DNA from: Lachnospiraceae bacterium
Lineage (GTDB): Bacteria > Bacillota > Clostridia > Lachnospirales > Lachnospiraceae
NCBI GenBank assembly: GCA_024399135.1
Contig: JAKSHY010000012.1
Location: forward strand, 1 to 64,000
Direction: 5' to 3'
DNA length: 64,000 nt
Of this stretch, positions 54,009-64,000 are shown piece by piece (position 1 is the first letter of the stretch; each line of letters opens with the position of its first letter). The position numbers and the translations under genes were made by a program. Under the pieces are notes generated by a model. That model was not told the origin of the DNA. It did not search any database and saw only the letters and a list, made by a program, of their open reading frames with translations.

Positions 54009-55008
54009 CTAATAATTTTTTCACCTCTTTAGCTATAGCTTCAATAACATTTACAGTTACGCTATTTCCAAACTGTTTATATAAATGTGTATCTGCAAGT
54101 TCCAACTTAAAATCATCTGGGAATCCTTGTAGTCTTGCCCATTCTCTTGGTGTCATTTTCCTAATAGAATCCTTGTTTATCTCACCCTTTATGTGTGTTG
54201 TAGGCACAAGTGAATGCTCTCTCTCATCCTTTATGAGATTACCTTCTCTTCCCATACCACCACAAACAATCGTTCCAGATATTCCATCCAAATCTCTAAT
54301 CACATATCCAAATCCATGACCTTTGGCTTCATGCCTTGCCCTATGGTTAATCAAAGTCTGCATATAAGTATCTGATAAATAATATTTTGATGGCACTGGC
54401 GCAGAATCAAGAATATCTCTAATACAAACTTCCCTCTGCTCTCCGACCGGGAAAACAAAACCATCTGGTGTATTTGCTTTTAATAAATCATTTCTCACAC
54501 AAACCAGATAAATTCTCTCTCGGTTCTGTGGAACTCCAAAATCTTTACTATTAAGGATTTTATCGTAAACAGTATATCCAATTTGCTCGAATGCACCTTT
54601 GATAACCTTAAATGTTCTACCTCTATCATGGATTGTTAGTCCCTTTACATTCTCACAAAAAATAATTTTGGGTTTATGATATTCACAAATTCTCACTACA
54701 TCTTGAAATAATGTTCCTCGACATTTCCCTTTGTAATCATCTTCAAATCCCATATGTTTGCCAGCCATAGAAAAAGCCTGACAAGGGAATCCTGCTAAAC
54801 AAATATCAAATGGTGGAATATCCTTTTCATCAATCTGCGTAATATCTCCTGCAATCTCAAAAGAATCATTGTAATTTGCCTTATATGTTTTTTGTGCAAA
54901 TTCATCCCACTCACTCACAAAAACAGTTTCTATTTGATTTCCAAAAGCATTGTCGAATCCTTTACGAATTCCACCAATACCTGCAAATAAATCAATAGAC
55001 CGATACAT
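53995..55008 (-). CDS. C5-cytosine DNA methyltransferase
   Basis: All main motifs of the family are seen in 337 residues: I DLFAGIGGIRKGFD, IV GFPCQAFSMAG (catalytic Cys), VI FCENVKGL, VIII QNRERIYLVCVR and X QFGNSVTVNVIEAI. Between VIII and X is the target-recognition region. The pair with an HpaII-like endonuclease suggests methylation within CCGG. Its start is adjacent to the stop of the small ribbon-helix-helix gene. Confidence 0.93.
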   Translation of the reverse strand: MYRSIDLFAGIGGIRKGFDNAFGNQIETVFVSEWDEFAQKTYKANYNDSFEIAGDITQIDEKDIPPFDICLAGFPCQAFSMAGKHMGFEDDYKGKCRGTLFQDVVRICEYHKPKIIFCENVKGLTIHDRGRTFKVIKGAFEQIGYTVYDKILNSKDFGVPQNRERIYLVCVRNDLLKANTPDGFVFPVGEQREVCIRDILDSAPVPSKYYLSDTYMQTLINHRARHEAKGHGFGYVIRDLDGISGTIVCGGMGREGNLIKDEREHSLVPTTHIKGEINKDSIRKMTPREWARLQGFPDDFKLELADTHLYKQFGNSVTVNVIEAIAKEVKKLLDESE

Positions 55009-55194
55009 TTACTTTTCACCTCGTTGTAAAGCGTTCTTTCTTTTATTTTTTTCAACAATATCATTTGCCTCAATAAGTGCTGTTCTTCTGATGAATTCAC
55101 TATATGATGCATATGCCTCTAGTCTTGCAGCTTCTTTGAGTAAATCAAGTTCTGCTTCACTTACTCGTATGCTCATAGAAATTGTTTTATTCAT
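55009..55194 (-). CDS. ribbon-helix-helix DNA-binding protein
   Basis: ATG at 55194 follows GGAGGT. The 61-residue protein begins MNKTISMSIRVSEAELDLLK, the strand and first helix of ribbon-helix-helix proteins, then YASYSEFIRRTAL. MobC-like accessory factors and antitoxins share this fold. Its place at the head of the restriction-modification genes would also fit a controller of them. Confidence 0.75.
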   Translation of the reverse strand: MNKTISMSIRVSEAELDLLKEAARLEAYASYSEFIRRTALIEANDIVEKNKRKNALQRGEK

Positions 55195-55248
55195 GGCATT
55201 TACCTCCAAAGTGATTATACTCTTTTGTGTGCAACATTCGCAATACAA

Positions 55249-55527
55249 TTATGCACGAGAATTGATATTTTTCATTCGTTCCTTCGCCTGCTCTCTCTGC
55301 TCCTCTGATAACTTCCTTGGCTTACGATAACTAACGGATGTTTTAGGCATTTCATAGGTCTTGTCGATATCTGTATAGCCTATGCACCGATAGACCTCTG
55401 GGAACTCGATAACTAACGCATCAAGTTTTCTCATAACAGCTGGATCACGAGTATAAACTGTTGCCATCTCTTCTCCGGCATTAAAGTTTATAATCGTTTC
55501 CTGCTCATATCGTGATAGCTTAGTCAT
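55249..55527 (-). CDS. small mobile-element protein (92 aa)
   Basis: ATG at 55527 starts TKLSRYEQETIINFNAGEEM and VYTRDPAVMRKLDAL, a family I associate with Tn4451-like and ICE elements of Firmicutes. It ends in a basic stretch SYRKPRKLSEEQREQAKERM. No enzyme motif. It overlaps the gene at 55520 by eight bases. Function unknown. Confidence 0.65.
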   Translation of the reverse strand: MTKLSRYEQETIINFNAGEEMATVYTRDPAVMRKLDALVIEFPEVYRCIGYTDIDKTYEMPKTSVSYRKPRKLSEEQREQAKERMKNINSRA

Positions 55528-56008
55528 CTTCATCATCCAATAAGCCATAACCCTTAGGAATAGGCTCGCCCTTTTCGATAGCATCAAATAAGGCTTTTCT
55601 TGTTTCCTCTGTTCGTGTTTCAATGTCCTCATCTGTGATATCTGGGAAGTCAAAACCGTGGATATATAGGCTATTAGCTGTTACATCAATAAGCCCATGC
55701 ATATCATCCCATAAAAGCCTTCTGAATCCGTATTCTGATACTGAAAATCTTAATATATCGCCTTTATGACCAAGTGGAAATCCGTCCTTCTTGACCTTAA
55801 CCTCAACAGCATACTTGAACTCCTTGTCATATCTGCAAAGGTCGATATAATCAACAGTTTTCCAATGTGGTTTTACTGGATAATAACAAGTACCATTGCC
55901 ACCTCTTACTCTCTGCCTATAAGCTCCGTATCTTTGTCTGCGTCTGCAATTATGCTTATCTGCCTCTCTCTGTGCTTCCTTAAGTGCTTCATCTACTGTT
56001 TTATTCAT
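55520..56008 (-). CDS. hypothetical element protein (162 aa)
   Basis: ATG at 56008 (after AGAAAGGA) rather than the upstream frame. The protein starts with a basic helix (EALKEAQREADKHNCRRRQR), has TVDYIDLCRYDKEFKYAVEV, and an acidic C-terminus (ITDEDIETRTEET). It is a typical accessory gene of these elements, with no known role. Translationally coupled to the following gene. Confidence 0.55.
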   Translation of the reverse strand: MNKTVDEALKEAQREADKHNCRRRQRYGAYRQRVRGGNGTCYYPVKPHWKTVDYIDLCRYDKEFKYAVEVKVKKDGFPLGHKGDILRFSVSEYGFRRLLWDDMHGLIDVTANSLYIHGFDFPDITDEDIETRTEETRKALFDAIEKGEPIPKGYGLLDDEDD

Positions 56009-56289
56009 AATTTTTCCTTTCTGCCTGCTGGCTCTTGTTATGTGCGCACACGCGCGTTGAATGAATGATGGATAGGATAGGATGGGATAATGATGATGAT
56101 AATAAAAGGGGTATATCTTTCTTTTATCTTTTCTTTGGTTCTTTCTTTTCGCTTTTCTTTCTAAGGGGGAAGAAGAGGAAGAAGAAAAAGGGAAGGCAGG
56201 GAAGGAAGAGAACATCTCTACGAAAAAAGCACCCTTCCAGACTTTATGAGATAATAGTCTTTTCAGATGCCTTTTTTATTCATTTTCAT

Positions 56290-56384
56290 ACGATAGTTAT
56301 CGTAATAAATGAAACTGTATTCTCTTGTAGGATAAATTACCTATCTGTCCATCTATAATAATAATTGCCACGATAATTATCGTG
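56290..56384. promoter_or_regulatory. two ACGATA/TATCGT palindromes upstream of the element's accessory operon
   Basis: ACGATAGTTATCGT at 56290-56303 and CACGATAATTATCGTG at 56369-56384. They lie in the 390-base gap between the recombinase stop and the gene at 56008, a likely promoter region, and could bind a dimeric regulator. The purine-rich stretch 56163-56212 between them and the gene shows no other feature. Confidence 0.5.
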
Positions 56385-56398
56385 ATAAAAGTAATGAC

Positions 56399-58828
<2,430 letters not shown>

Positions 58829-58868
58829 CTATTTCTAGGTTTTCGGTATAAAAAAACTTCAATAAAAT

Positions 58869-58911
58869 AGAGAATAGATAAATCTTTTAATAATTTATCC
58901 ACTCTCTATCT
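58869..58911. repeat. imperfect inverted repeat near the right element end
   Basis: TAGAGAATAGATAAAT and the downstream ATTTATCCACTCTCTA pair imperfectly around six bases, ten bases inside the TCGTTCC repeat. It may be a recombinase-binding site or the terminator of a gene running into the element. Confidence 0.4.
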
Positions 58912-59517
58912 TACAGAAGTCGTTCCCTTCGGATCAGTACACACATACGAACTGTGCATCTGCATTATGTTAGGCTTAACAAAGAATCTTGTCTTACCTG
59001 AACCAGAACCACCTATAATTAACACATTTTTATTACGCGCATATTTAGGTGAACTCGGTCTTCCGTTCATCTGCAGTCTTTCTGTCTGTGTAAGAAGAAT
59101 GTTATTTTCAAAATTCTCCTTGTCCATATATGGTTCAATATCCTTAGGTGTTCCCCATCTGGCTGAACCATACTCTTCACCATGTCTGAACTTCTTGGCA
59201 TTCTTTGCCTTAAAATATACTATCAGCCTCATACCAACACCAAATGCCACTCCTATAAGTAAATCCATAGGATGAAAACTCGGCATTGGATTCTGAAATG
59301 CTGCATTACTTGCCAGGGAATCCATCAACCGGTTTAAGGTATCAGAACCTTCCGTGATACGATATCCATAATAAAACTTATCTGCCACATATCCAAAGAT
59401 GGCATATGGCAGTACCTTAAGAATGACCCTCTTTGGTTCCAGGGATTTGGTCTTACTCTTAATTGTCTTTGGGATATTCTTTAGATCCTTGGTAATGCCT
59501 TGAATGATATTACCCAT
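58906..59517 (-). pseudogene. virD4: VirD4/TraG coupling protein, N-terminal half
   Basis: The first 199 residues match the start of VirD4 ATPases: membrane helices at about 33-50 and 84-103, EYGSARWGTPKDI, then Walker A in GGSGSGKTRFF and YVCTDPKG. After CTDPKGT the frame enters the inserted element and stops within four codons. The continuation is at 44603 downward. Walker B and the rest are not joined, so the ICE cannot transfer while the element is in place. Confidence 0.9.
58920..58926. repeat. att-like core TCGTTCC, right end of inserted element
   Basis: Same seven bases as at 44597-44603. It marks the point where the virD4 sequence of the N-terminal half ends. Confidence 0.7.
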
Positions 59518-60011
59518 TAAAGGCTCTGACCTCTGCTTTTCTGTTTATCCCTGGTTCTTTCTCGATTTTTATTCTGAGCCACAGTCTTTGCAAAATTCTT
59601 AAGCTTCTGCCTGACTGAAACTTTGGCTTTCTGTTTCTCATTTACTTTTACAAATTCCTTAAAAGCCTGAGATAAAACATCGGTATCCTTTGCCTTGAAA
59701 AATACCATGTACTTAGGTGGTTCAACTGTCTTATCTTTCTTAACTGCAAAATCCACATTGTACTTCTTGGCAACCTTTTCAAAGGCTTTAATATTATTAT
59801 CATTCACTTCTATGGAAGTTGCTCCTTGCCCTTGTCCTACAAGCTCTGTAAGCTTCATTTTGCCATGCTTAGGTTCTGCAGGACCTTTCTGCTGTCTGCT
59901 ATCAAGATATGCTTTCATAGCCTTTGCAAGAACATCCTTGGTAAGCCTTGCAGCTCTGAATGTTACTGCAACTGTCTTGGAAGTGACCTCATGATTTAAT
60001 TCATCATTCAT
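59517..60011 (-). CDS. pcfB: PcfB-family transfer protein
   Basis: A 164-residue basic protein matching PcfB (DUF3801), an accessory factor of the coupling protein: VAVTFRAARLTKDVLAKAMKAY, then KLTELVGQGQGATSIEV. Its last base overlaps the virD4 start by one, the usual neighbour pair. In pCF10, PcfB links the relaxosome to the coupling protein PcfC. The lysine-rich tail (QKLKNFAKTV) is disordered. Confidence 0.85.
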   Translation of the reverse strand: MNDELNHEVTSKTVAVTFRAARLTKDVLAKAMKAYLDSRQQKGPAEPKHGKMKLTELVGQGQGATSIEVNDNNIKAFEKVAKKYNVDFAVKKDKTVEPPKYMVFFKAKDTDVLSQAFKEFVKVNEKQKAKVSVRQKLKNFAKTVAQNKNRERTRDKQKSRGQSL

Positions 60012-60022
60012 GAACTCCCTCC

Positions 60023-60826
60023 TTAATCAATACCATTCTCTGCAAAATTTTTGATTTTCTCCATGAGTTCATCACTAGAAAGATTAAGATTGTAACACTC
60101 ATATACATTTCCCATGAACACATGGAACTCATATGCTTTTTCATTATTACCTTCAAGAATCTTGTCAATACGAGCAAATTCTCCATCATTTGTTAGCCAG
60201 ATTTCATGAAAAATAATAAGGTCCATAATATTATCTTTTCTGATTGATCCAATATTCGTATCGAGAATCTTACATGCTGCTACATCAAGAACATTTTCTC
60301 CAAAACTCTTCTGATGTAAACCAATCTCAGCCACAGCATCATTTTGTTTTTTCATTCCCCAAATGACTCTGTTATAAATGCTGTCCATAATTGGTTCAAG
60401 TTCTTTTTTTGCCAGTTCCTGCCTTTTAAGTTCATCAAAATCACTGTGTCTTCCTTCATTTTTCCAACAGTCATTAATAAGCATAATAAATGCATCTTCA
60501 ACCATTTCACGACTTATAGTATCCTTATCGCTTGCCGTAAACTTTTTATTATATGGCTCTGAAAGAATATCATCTGAAGATATGAAATCAAAATCAAACT
60601 CATCATCAAGATTTTCATCGAATAAAGATTCCTGTTCTTTTTCATACTCTTCATATTCTTTCATTTCAGCCTCGAATTCTTTATCATCCTCGTACTGATC
60701 AATTTCTTTCCGGATTCTCTTACTTATCCAATCACCAAGAGAATAGTTTATCCCCTGCACAATTGGAATAGCAGCTAATCCTGCCACCGCACCACCTAAC
60801 ACACTAAGTATTACTTTCTTTTTCAT
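60023..60826 (-). CDS. membrane-anchored acidic transfer-region protein
   Basis: A 267-residue protein with one N-terminal membrane helix (about 4-24, VILSVLGGAVAGLAAIPIV) followed by a long acidic, helical cytoplasmic or surface region (DDKEFEAEMKEYEEYEKEQE and DENLDDEFDFDF). I recognise no family, but it sits directly before pcfB in the transfer gene run. It is preceded by the palindrome GGACACAGTGTCC. Confidence 0.55.
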   Translation of the reverse strand: MKKKVILSVLGGAVAGLAAIPIVQGINYSLGDWISKRIRKEIDQYEDDKEFEAEMKEYEEYEKEQESLFDENLDDEFDFDFISSDDILSEPYNKKFTASDKDTISREMVEDAFIMLINDCWKNEGRHSDFDELKRQELAKKELEPIMDSIYNRVIWGMKKQNDAVAEIGLHQKSFGENVLDVAACKILDTNIGSIRKDNIMDLIIFHEIWLTNDGEFARIDKILEGNNEKAYEFHVFMGNVYECYNLNLSSDELMEKIKNFAENGID

Positions 60827-60846
60827 TTTGAAATTCCTCCATTTCC

Positions 60847-60859
60847 GGACACAGTGTCC
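60847..60859. promoter_or_regulatory. palindrome GGACACAGTGTCC (first copy)
   Basis: A 13-bp palindrome 21 bases upstream of the start at 60826; a second copy lies at 63420. Both lie in the leader of a transfer gene and are followed by ATAA. Confidence 0.6.
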
Positions 60860-60880
60860 ATAAGTTTTCTATAACGTAAA

Positions 60881-60916
60881 AAGAGCAGCTGACTTATTTC
60901 TAAATCAACTGCCCTT
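60881..60916 (-). terminator. terminator before the 60-kb transfer gene
   Basis: AAGAGCAGCTGACTTA (60881-60896) pairs imperfectly with TAAATCAACTGCCCTT (60901-60916), with five T residues following on the minus strand. It separates the ATPase unit from the gene at 60023. Confidence 0.65.
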
Positions 60917-61000
60917 ACGCTGTACATTTTATTCGACTATTTTTATTTGTTAATTTCCCGCTTTCGATTCACATTTTGTTCGTAATTCATTCTTTGTAAT

Positions 61001-61047
61001 ATAAGTCCGCGAAATTTGCATTTCTGAGGCATATTTCGCGGACTTAT
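61001..61047. repeat. 15-bp-stem hairpin, left copy (TAAGTCCGCG)
   Basis: ATAAGTCCGCGAAAT (61001-61015) and its exact complement ATTTCGCGGACTTAT (61033-61047), loop of 17 bases. It lies just after the ATPase gene. The same stem recurs at 62529-62577. Confidence 0.9.
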
Positions 61048-61049
61048 AA

Positions 61050-62492
61050 TCATTCACAAAACAAATCATCTAGTAACACTTGTGTTCCAACAAGTCCACT
61101 ATATTTATTTCGTTTAACTCCAAATGTTGTAATCATAACTAGCTGAATTGTCTTCTTGCAACTAGTAACCTTTGTAAATGTTGATATCTTATTTCTCAGG
61201 TTTGCATCGTATGCTTTATCAATGTCAAATTCACTAAGAGAGTATTTCATCTCACAAAGAGAAACCACATGATCTCTTCTGTCTATCAACAAATCTATTT
61301 GAGCACCTGTAATACATTTTTCATCATCTGACTTTACAAACCAAGATGCTTCTTCAGATAGAACTCCAGAAATACCAAGCTTAGACTTTATTTGTTTTAT
61401 ATGATCCTTACATATTCTTTCAAAAGTTAAACCCTCCCATGCTTTTCTTGAAGCATTATCAACTGAATTACTCCAAAAATGTTCATCCTTACCATAATGT
61501 CCTCTTATATATTTAAAATAAAAAAGTGTAAAGTAATCTGATAATTGATATAAGGATTCTTTCTTTTTTCTTCCATAAAAATCACAAACAACAACGAACC
61601 CTGATAGGCTAAGATTCTTCAAAATTTTACTTATATCCCCACCTTTAGAGATTCCTACCCTATCACATATTTCGCCCCTCGTTAAGCCGCCTTTCTTTTC
61701 GCTAAGTGCTTCTACAACAGCTACATAATATTCGCTATTAGTAAATAATGTATTATACAGATGTTCAAACTCATCCCACAACTCACCCTTTTTCTTAAAA
61801 AATAAACGGTCAATATTCTGATGCAATGATTCTTCTGAATCCAAAAGATTCAAATAATATGGTATTCCTCCCATAATCATATAACATTCAGCAATCTCAT
61901 ATTTAGACCAATAAATTTCTTTGCTAGTAAGGAATTCTTCAACTTCATGTAAGCAAAAAGGCTCCAAGTACAATCTACATGTCTGTCTATTAAATAATCC
62001 ACCTTTATTCTTAGTTATTTTTTCATCCATCCAGGAAGTCGCAGAACCACATAAGACAAATATAAAATTATGTTTTGTTGAAGCATAATCGTTCCAAAAA
62101 TACTCAAATGCAGACAAAAAACCCGATTTTTTTCCATCTAGCCATGGTAACTCATCAAGAAAAACTACCTGCTTATTATTTGCATCTAATCCATCCATAT
62201 ATTCTCTCAGATAATTAAATGCCTCTATCCAATCTTTAGGAATAGTATACTTTTTTTCTGATCGTCTATTCAACTCGGCTGTAAAATTCTGAAGTTGTTC
62301 CTTTCTTTTTTGCCCATATACTCCAGTTAATTTAAAAGCAAACGTATTTTCAAAAAACTCATTTATCAAATATGTTTTTCCAACACGTCTTCTTCCATAT
62401 ACGACAACTAATTGAGCTGAATTAGAACGTAAACATCTACTCAAACGCTCACATTCTTCATTTCTACCAATAATACTATTATTCTTTTTCAT
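61050..62492 (-). CDS. AAA ATPase with DUF234-type C-terminal domain
   Basis: A 480-residue protein of the AAA_14/DUF234 ATPase family. Walker A is YGRRRVGKTYLI (about residues 34-45) and Walker B is VVFLDELPW (about 105-113). An LCGSATSWM sensor strand is near 147, with a winged helix at about 260-300. The C-terminal domain has QIDLLIDRRDHVVSLCEMKYS, a PD-(D/E)XK-like nuclease site. It may be a DNA-acting enzyme of defence or mobility; its activity is unproven. Bounded by repeated hairpins. Confidence 0.82.
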   Translation of the reverse strand: MKKNNSIIGRNEECERLSRCLRSNSAQLVVVYGRRRVGKTYLINEFFENTFAFKLTGVYGQKRKEQLQNFTAELNRRSEKKYTIPKDWIEAFNYLREYMDGLDANNKQVVFLDELPWLDGKKSGFLSAFEYFWNDYASTKHNFIFVLCGSATSWMDEKITKNKGGLFNRQTCRLYLEPFCLHEVEEFLTSKEIYWSKYEIAECYMIMGGIPYYLNLLDSEESLHQNIDRLFFKKKGELWDEFEHLYNTLFTNSEYYVAVVEALSEKKGGLTRGEICDRVGISKGGDISKILKNLSLSGFVVVCDFYGRKKKESLYQLSDYFTLFYFKYIRGHYGKDEHFWSNSVDNASRKAWEGLTFERICKDHIKQIKSKLGISGVLSEEASWFVKSDDEKCITGAQIDLLIDRRDHVVSLCEMKYSLSEFDIDKAYDANLRNKISTFTKVTSCKKTIQLVMITTFGVKRNKYSGLVGTQVLLDDLFCE

Positions 62493-62528
62493 AATATGAA
62501 TATAGCATTCTCCAACGCAATTGTCAAT

Positions 62529-62577
62529 TATAAGTCCGCGAAATCTCTGTTTTTATTCCGCTTTTCGCGGACTTATA
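62529..62577. repeat. 15-bp-stem hairpin, right copy
   Basis: TATAAGTCCGCGAAA (62529-62543) pairs exactly with TTTCGCGGACTTATA (62563-62577) and lies 37 bases before the ATPase start, where it could also act as an operator. The loop differs from the left copy. Confidence 0.9.
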
Positions 62578-62715
62578 TCTATGTACTAATCTAATATAAA
62601 CCATATCAGCATAGAATTTTTGAATTTTTACGAGACGTCAGCTCTTCCATTCTCTGCTTAAACAATACCATATCTACCGGAGTCTCAGCAATGAAAAATA
62701 ACACCTGCTATAGCT

Positions 62716-63363
62716 TTATGCAACTACATAGACAGTGTAAAGTTTTGCGCATATCATTCCATCATTTTCCCAGATATCATCCAGAAGAAGACACTGGAAC
62801 AATACTTCATTTATATCGGCAAGTCTCATGATTTTTCTATAGAGAGGATCATCATCTTTTATTTCCATATTAACTGCTATATCAACCCTGGCGGATTCGC
62901 ATTCACAATACAGACCCATAATATAAGGATTCGACATTATAAAACCATAGGTCTCTTTATCATTATATGTGTATCTGCATTTATCTTTTTCTTCCTGTGA
63001 CAGTGAAAAGCAGCATACCGCTTCTTCCAAAACACAGTCACCATCAAAGGAAGGATTTTTCTTCTTAGCTCTTCTTAAGGCATCAACGGAGATATTCATT
63101 CTTTCAAGAATGGATTTGGTTCTTGTGAACTCCGGTGCCTTTGCCATAGGTTTCATATATACATTGTTTGCTACAGTAGCCTCACCAGTACGATACTCAT
63201 TTAATCTGATTAACCAGTTAAGCACCTTTTTGTAATGGTCAGCACCTGTGATCATCTTATAGGAATTCTCACTAAGTTCCATCTTTTCAAACTTAAGTGG
63301 TGTTGCCCTTCCTTTCTCAATCTCACGTTCCATTTTTCTTCTGACATCTCTTAATGATTCCAT
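62716..63363 (-). CDS. hypothetical ICE protein (215 aa)
   Basis: ATG at 63363 follows GAAAGGAA and is preferred to the upstream open frame. The product begins ESLRDVRRKMEREIEKG and includes a DHYKKVLNWLIRLNEY helix and a cysteine-containing patch CVLEEAVCCF. I recognise no family. It is on the same strand as the transfer genes and is preceded by the second GGACACAGTGTCC. Confidence 0.55.
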   Translation of the reverse strand: MESLRDVRRKMEREIEKGRATPLKFEKMELSENSYKMITGADHYKKVLNWLIRLNEYRTGEATVANNVYMKPMAKAPEFTRTKSILERMNISVDALRRAKKKNPSFDGDCVLEEAVCCFSLSQEEKDKCRYTYNDKETYGFIMSNPYIMGLYCECESARVDIAVNMEIKDDDPLYRKIMRLADINEVLFQCLLLDDIWENDGMICAKLYTVYVVA

Positions 63364-63419
63364 TTTAGTTCCTTTCTGCAATAAATTAGGAGCCACAATC
63401 TGCAGCTCCTACATCCTAT

Positions 63420-63432
63420 GGACACAGTGTCC
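63420..63432. promoter_or_regulatory. palindrome GGACACAGTGTCC (second copy)
   Basis: Identical to 60847-60859 and also followed by ATAA on the plus strand. It lies between the stop of the gene at 63440 and the start at 63363. Confidence 0.6.
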
Positions 63433-63439
63433 ATAACTT

Positions 63440-63763
63440 TTATTCAGTTGCTTTTCTTCTAAATAATTTACCGACAGTTCTTATATAATCTGCCATGATA
63501 ACAACCAGCTTTTTTATCAAAAATATTCCACCAATTAATCCTGCAACAATTGCATCAAGTGCAAATACTCCAATCTCTCCTGCAAGTCCCAAGCCTCTTG
63601 CAAATAACAGCATTCTCAGTTTCTGGAATCCGAATGGAAATCCATTTAATATCCAGAAGAGAAAATAATTAAATCCTTCTTTTGATCTGCAGATGCTGTA
63701 ACAGGTCAGTGCCCATATAACTATCAAACCAAGCTGTAAGGTGTTGGATATTATTTTTCTCAT
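63440..63763 (-). CDS. small membrane protein of the ICE (DUF6050-like)
   Basis: A 107-residue protein with an N-terminal helix (about 5-23), NYFLFWILNGFPFGFQKL, and a C-terminal glycine-rich helix (about 62-88). The pattern of WxxNGFPFG then FALDAIVAGLIGG is typical of DUF6050, a small transfer-region family. The tail is basic. It follows the incomplete gene at the window edge by a few bases. Confidence 0.6.
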   Translation of the reverse strand: MRKIISNTLQLGLIVIWALTCYSICRSKEGFNYFLFWILNGFPFGFQKLRMLLFARGLGLAGEIGVFALDAIVAGLIGGIFLIKKLVVIMADYIRTVGKLFRRKATE

Positions 63764-63774
63764 AACGCATCACC

Positions 63775-64000
63775 TCACGATTCTCTTGCAAAGAAGCATC
63801 GACCACCACTCATGTACTGTGAACTCTGTGTAAGACACTGGCGGTACAAAGACTTAATATGATACATGGTTACTTTTTTTACTTGTGTTGAATTATTAAG
63901 ATACTGAGTAATGTAAGTCAGCACTGTCCCATATCCCAGATGCTTATTAAAAACATTTTTTACAATGGCATTACTCTTAAAGTCAGGCTCTTCTCTATTT
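63775..64000 (-). CDS. C-terminal part of a gene running off the window
   Basis: The minus frame is open from 64000 to a stop at 63775: EPDFKSNAIVKNVFNKHLGY and YITQYLNNSTQVKKVT, ending GGRCFFARES. The start lies beyond the window. It is probably a member of the transfer operon, but I do not recognise the family. Confidence 0.6.
   Translation of the reverse strand, partial: NREEPDFKSNAIVKNVFNKHLGYGTVLTYITQYLNNSTQVKKVTMYHIKSLYRQCLTQSSQYMSGGRCFFARES

Larger units (their letters stand above)
61001..62577. mobile_element. ATPase cassette bounded by matching hairpins
   Basis: The 1.58-kb segment contains one gene (61050-62492) and a hairpin with an identical 15-bp stem at each end. It separates genes of one transfer operon (60826 and 62716). 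Matching hairpins at both ends suggest a small mobile unit or a retained cassette. No target duplication could be fixed. Confidence 0.5.

Overview
The window looks like chromosome of a low-GC, strictly anaerobic Firmicute, most likely a Lachnospiraceae (Butyrivibrio/Roseburia-like) gut or rumen bacterium. The reasons are AT-rich codon use, strong AGGAGG ribosome sites, a GH36/GH2 galactoside operon with a GPH-type transporter, several c-di-GMP proteins (GGDEF, PilZ), a DUF4003 protein, and mobile-element families typical of that group (DUF6462, DUF6017 RepA, PcfB, TnpW, TnpX-type recombinase). No rRNA, tRNA or CRISPR array was recognised. The genus is inferred, not shown.

Region by region. 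1-6.3 kb: small housekeeping and hypothetical genes, a lipoprotein with a SecD-like ectodomain, a degenerate GGDEF protein and a pilin-like protein. 6.4-13.2 kb: a four-gene operon on the minus strand (TetR regulator, GH2 beta-galactosidase, MFS sugar transporter, GH36 alpha-galactosidase) behind one promoter with a palindromic operator. 13.3-15.4 kb: a PilZ protein, a membrane protein, then a non-coding array of about seven 52-53 bp units that can fold as hairpins. 15.5-18.6 kb: an XRE/Rpn-nuclease/NERD-nuclease block bracketed by a 42-bp direct repeat copied from the 3' end of the neighbouring flavoprotein gene; it ends in an AlkZ-related gene broken by one in-frame stop. 18.6-22.6 kb: flavoprotein, diguanylate cyclase, small membrane peptides, an XRE-like regulator. 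22.6-31.2 kb: a graveyard with truncated Rpn genes, a type I toxin candidate, a Nudix gene without its start, WYL and IS remnants, a RepA gene with an internal deletion and an integrase tail, plus intact NYN and antiporter genes.

31.3-43.9 kb is a defence island, all on the minus strand: a 1914-residue STAND NTPase with an N-terminal Cap4/DUF4297-like nuclease; an AlbA_2 protein behind a self-contained promoter/operator; then a four-gene operon of an N6-adenine methyltransferase, a protein carrying both a MORC/MutL-type GHKL ATPase and a histidine-kinase-like core, a receiver-domain protein, and an HNH nuclease. This last operon reads as a restriction-modification system run through a two-component phosphorelay and is the best candidate for an undescribed system.

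44.1-64.0 kb is a decayed conjugative element (VirD4, PcfB, membrane tra-like genes) whose virD4 gene is split by a 14.3-kb Tn4451-like mobilizable element (44604-58919) with a 7-bp repeat TCGTTCC at both ends. The inserted element carries its own large serine recombinase, MobL relaxase with an oriT-like region, TnpW, an HpaII-type restriction-modification pair, and a lipoprotein nuclease toxin with a DUF6985 partner and an ABC transporter. A separate ATPase gene at 61-62.5 kb is boxed in by two copies of the same 15-bp-stem hairpin, suggesting another small mobile unit inside the conjugative element.
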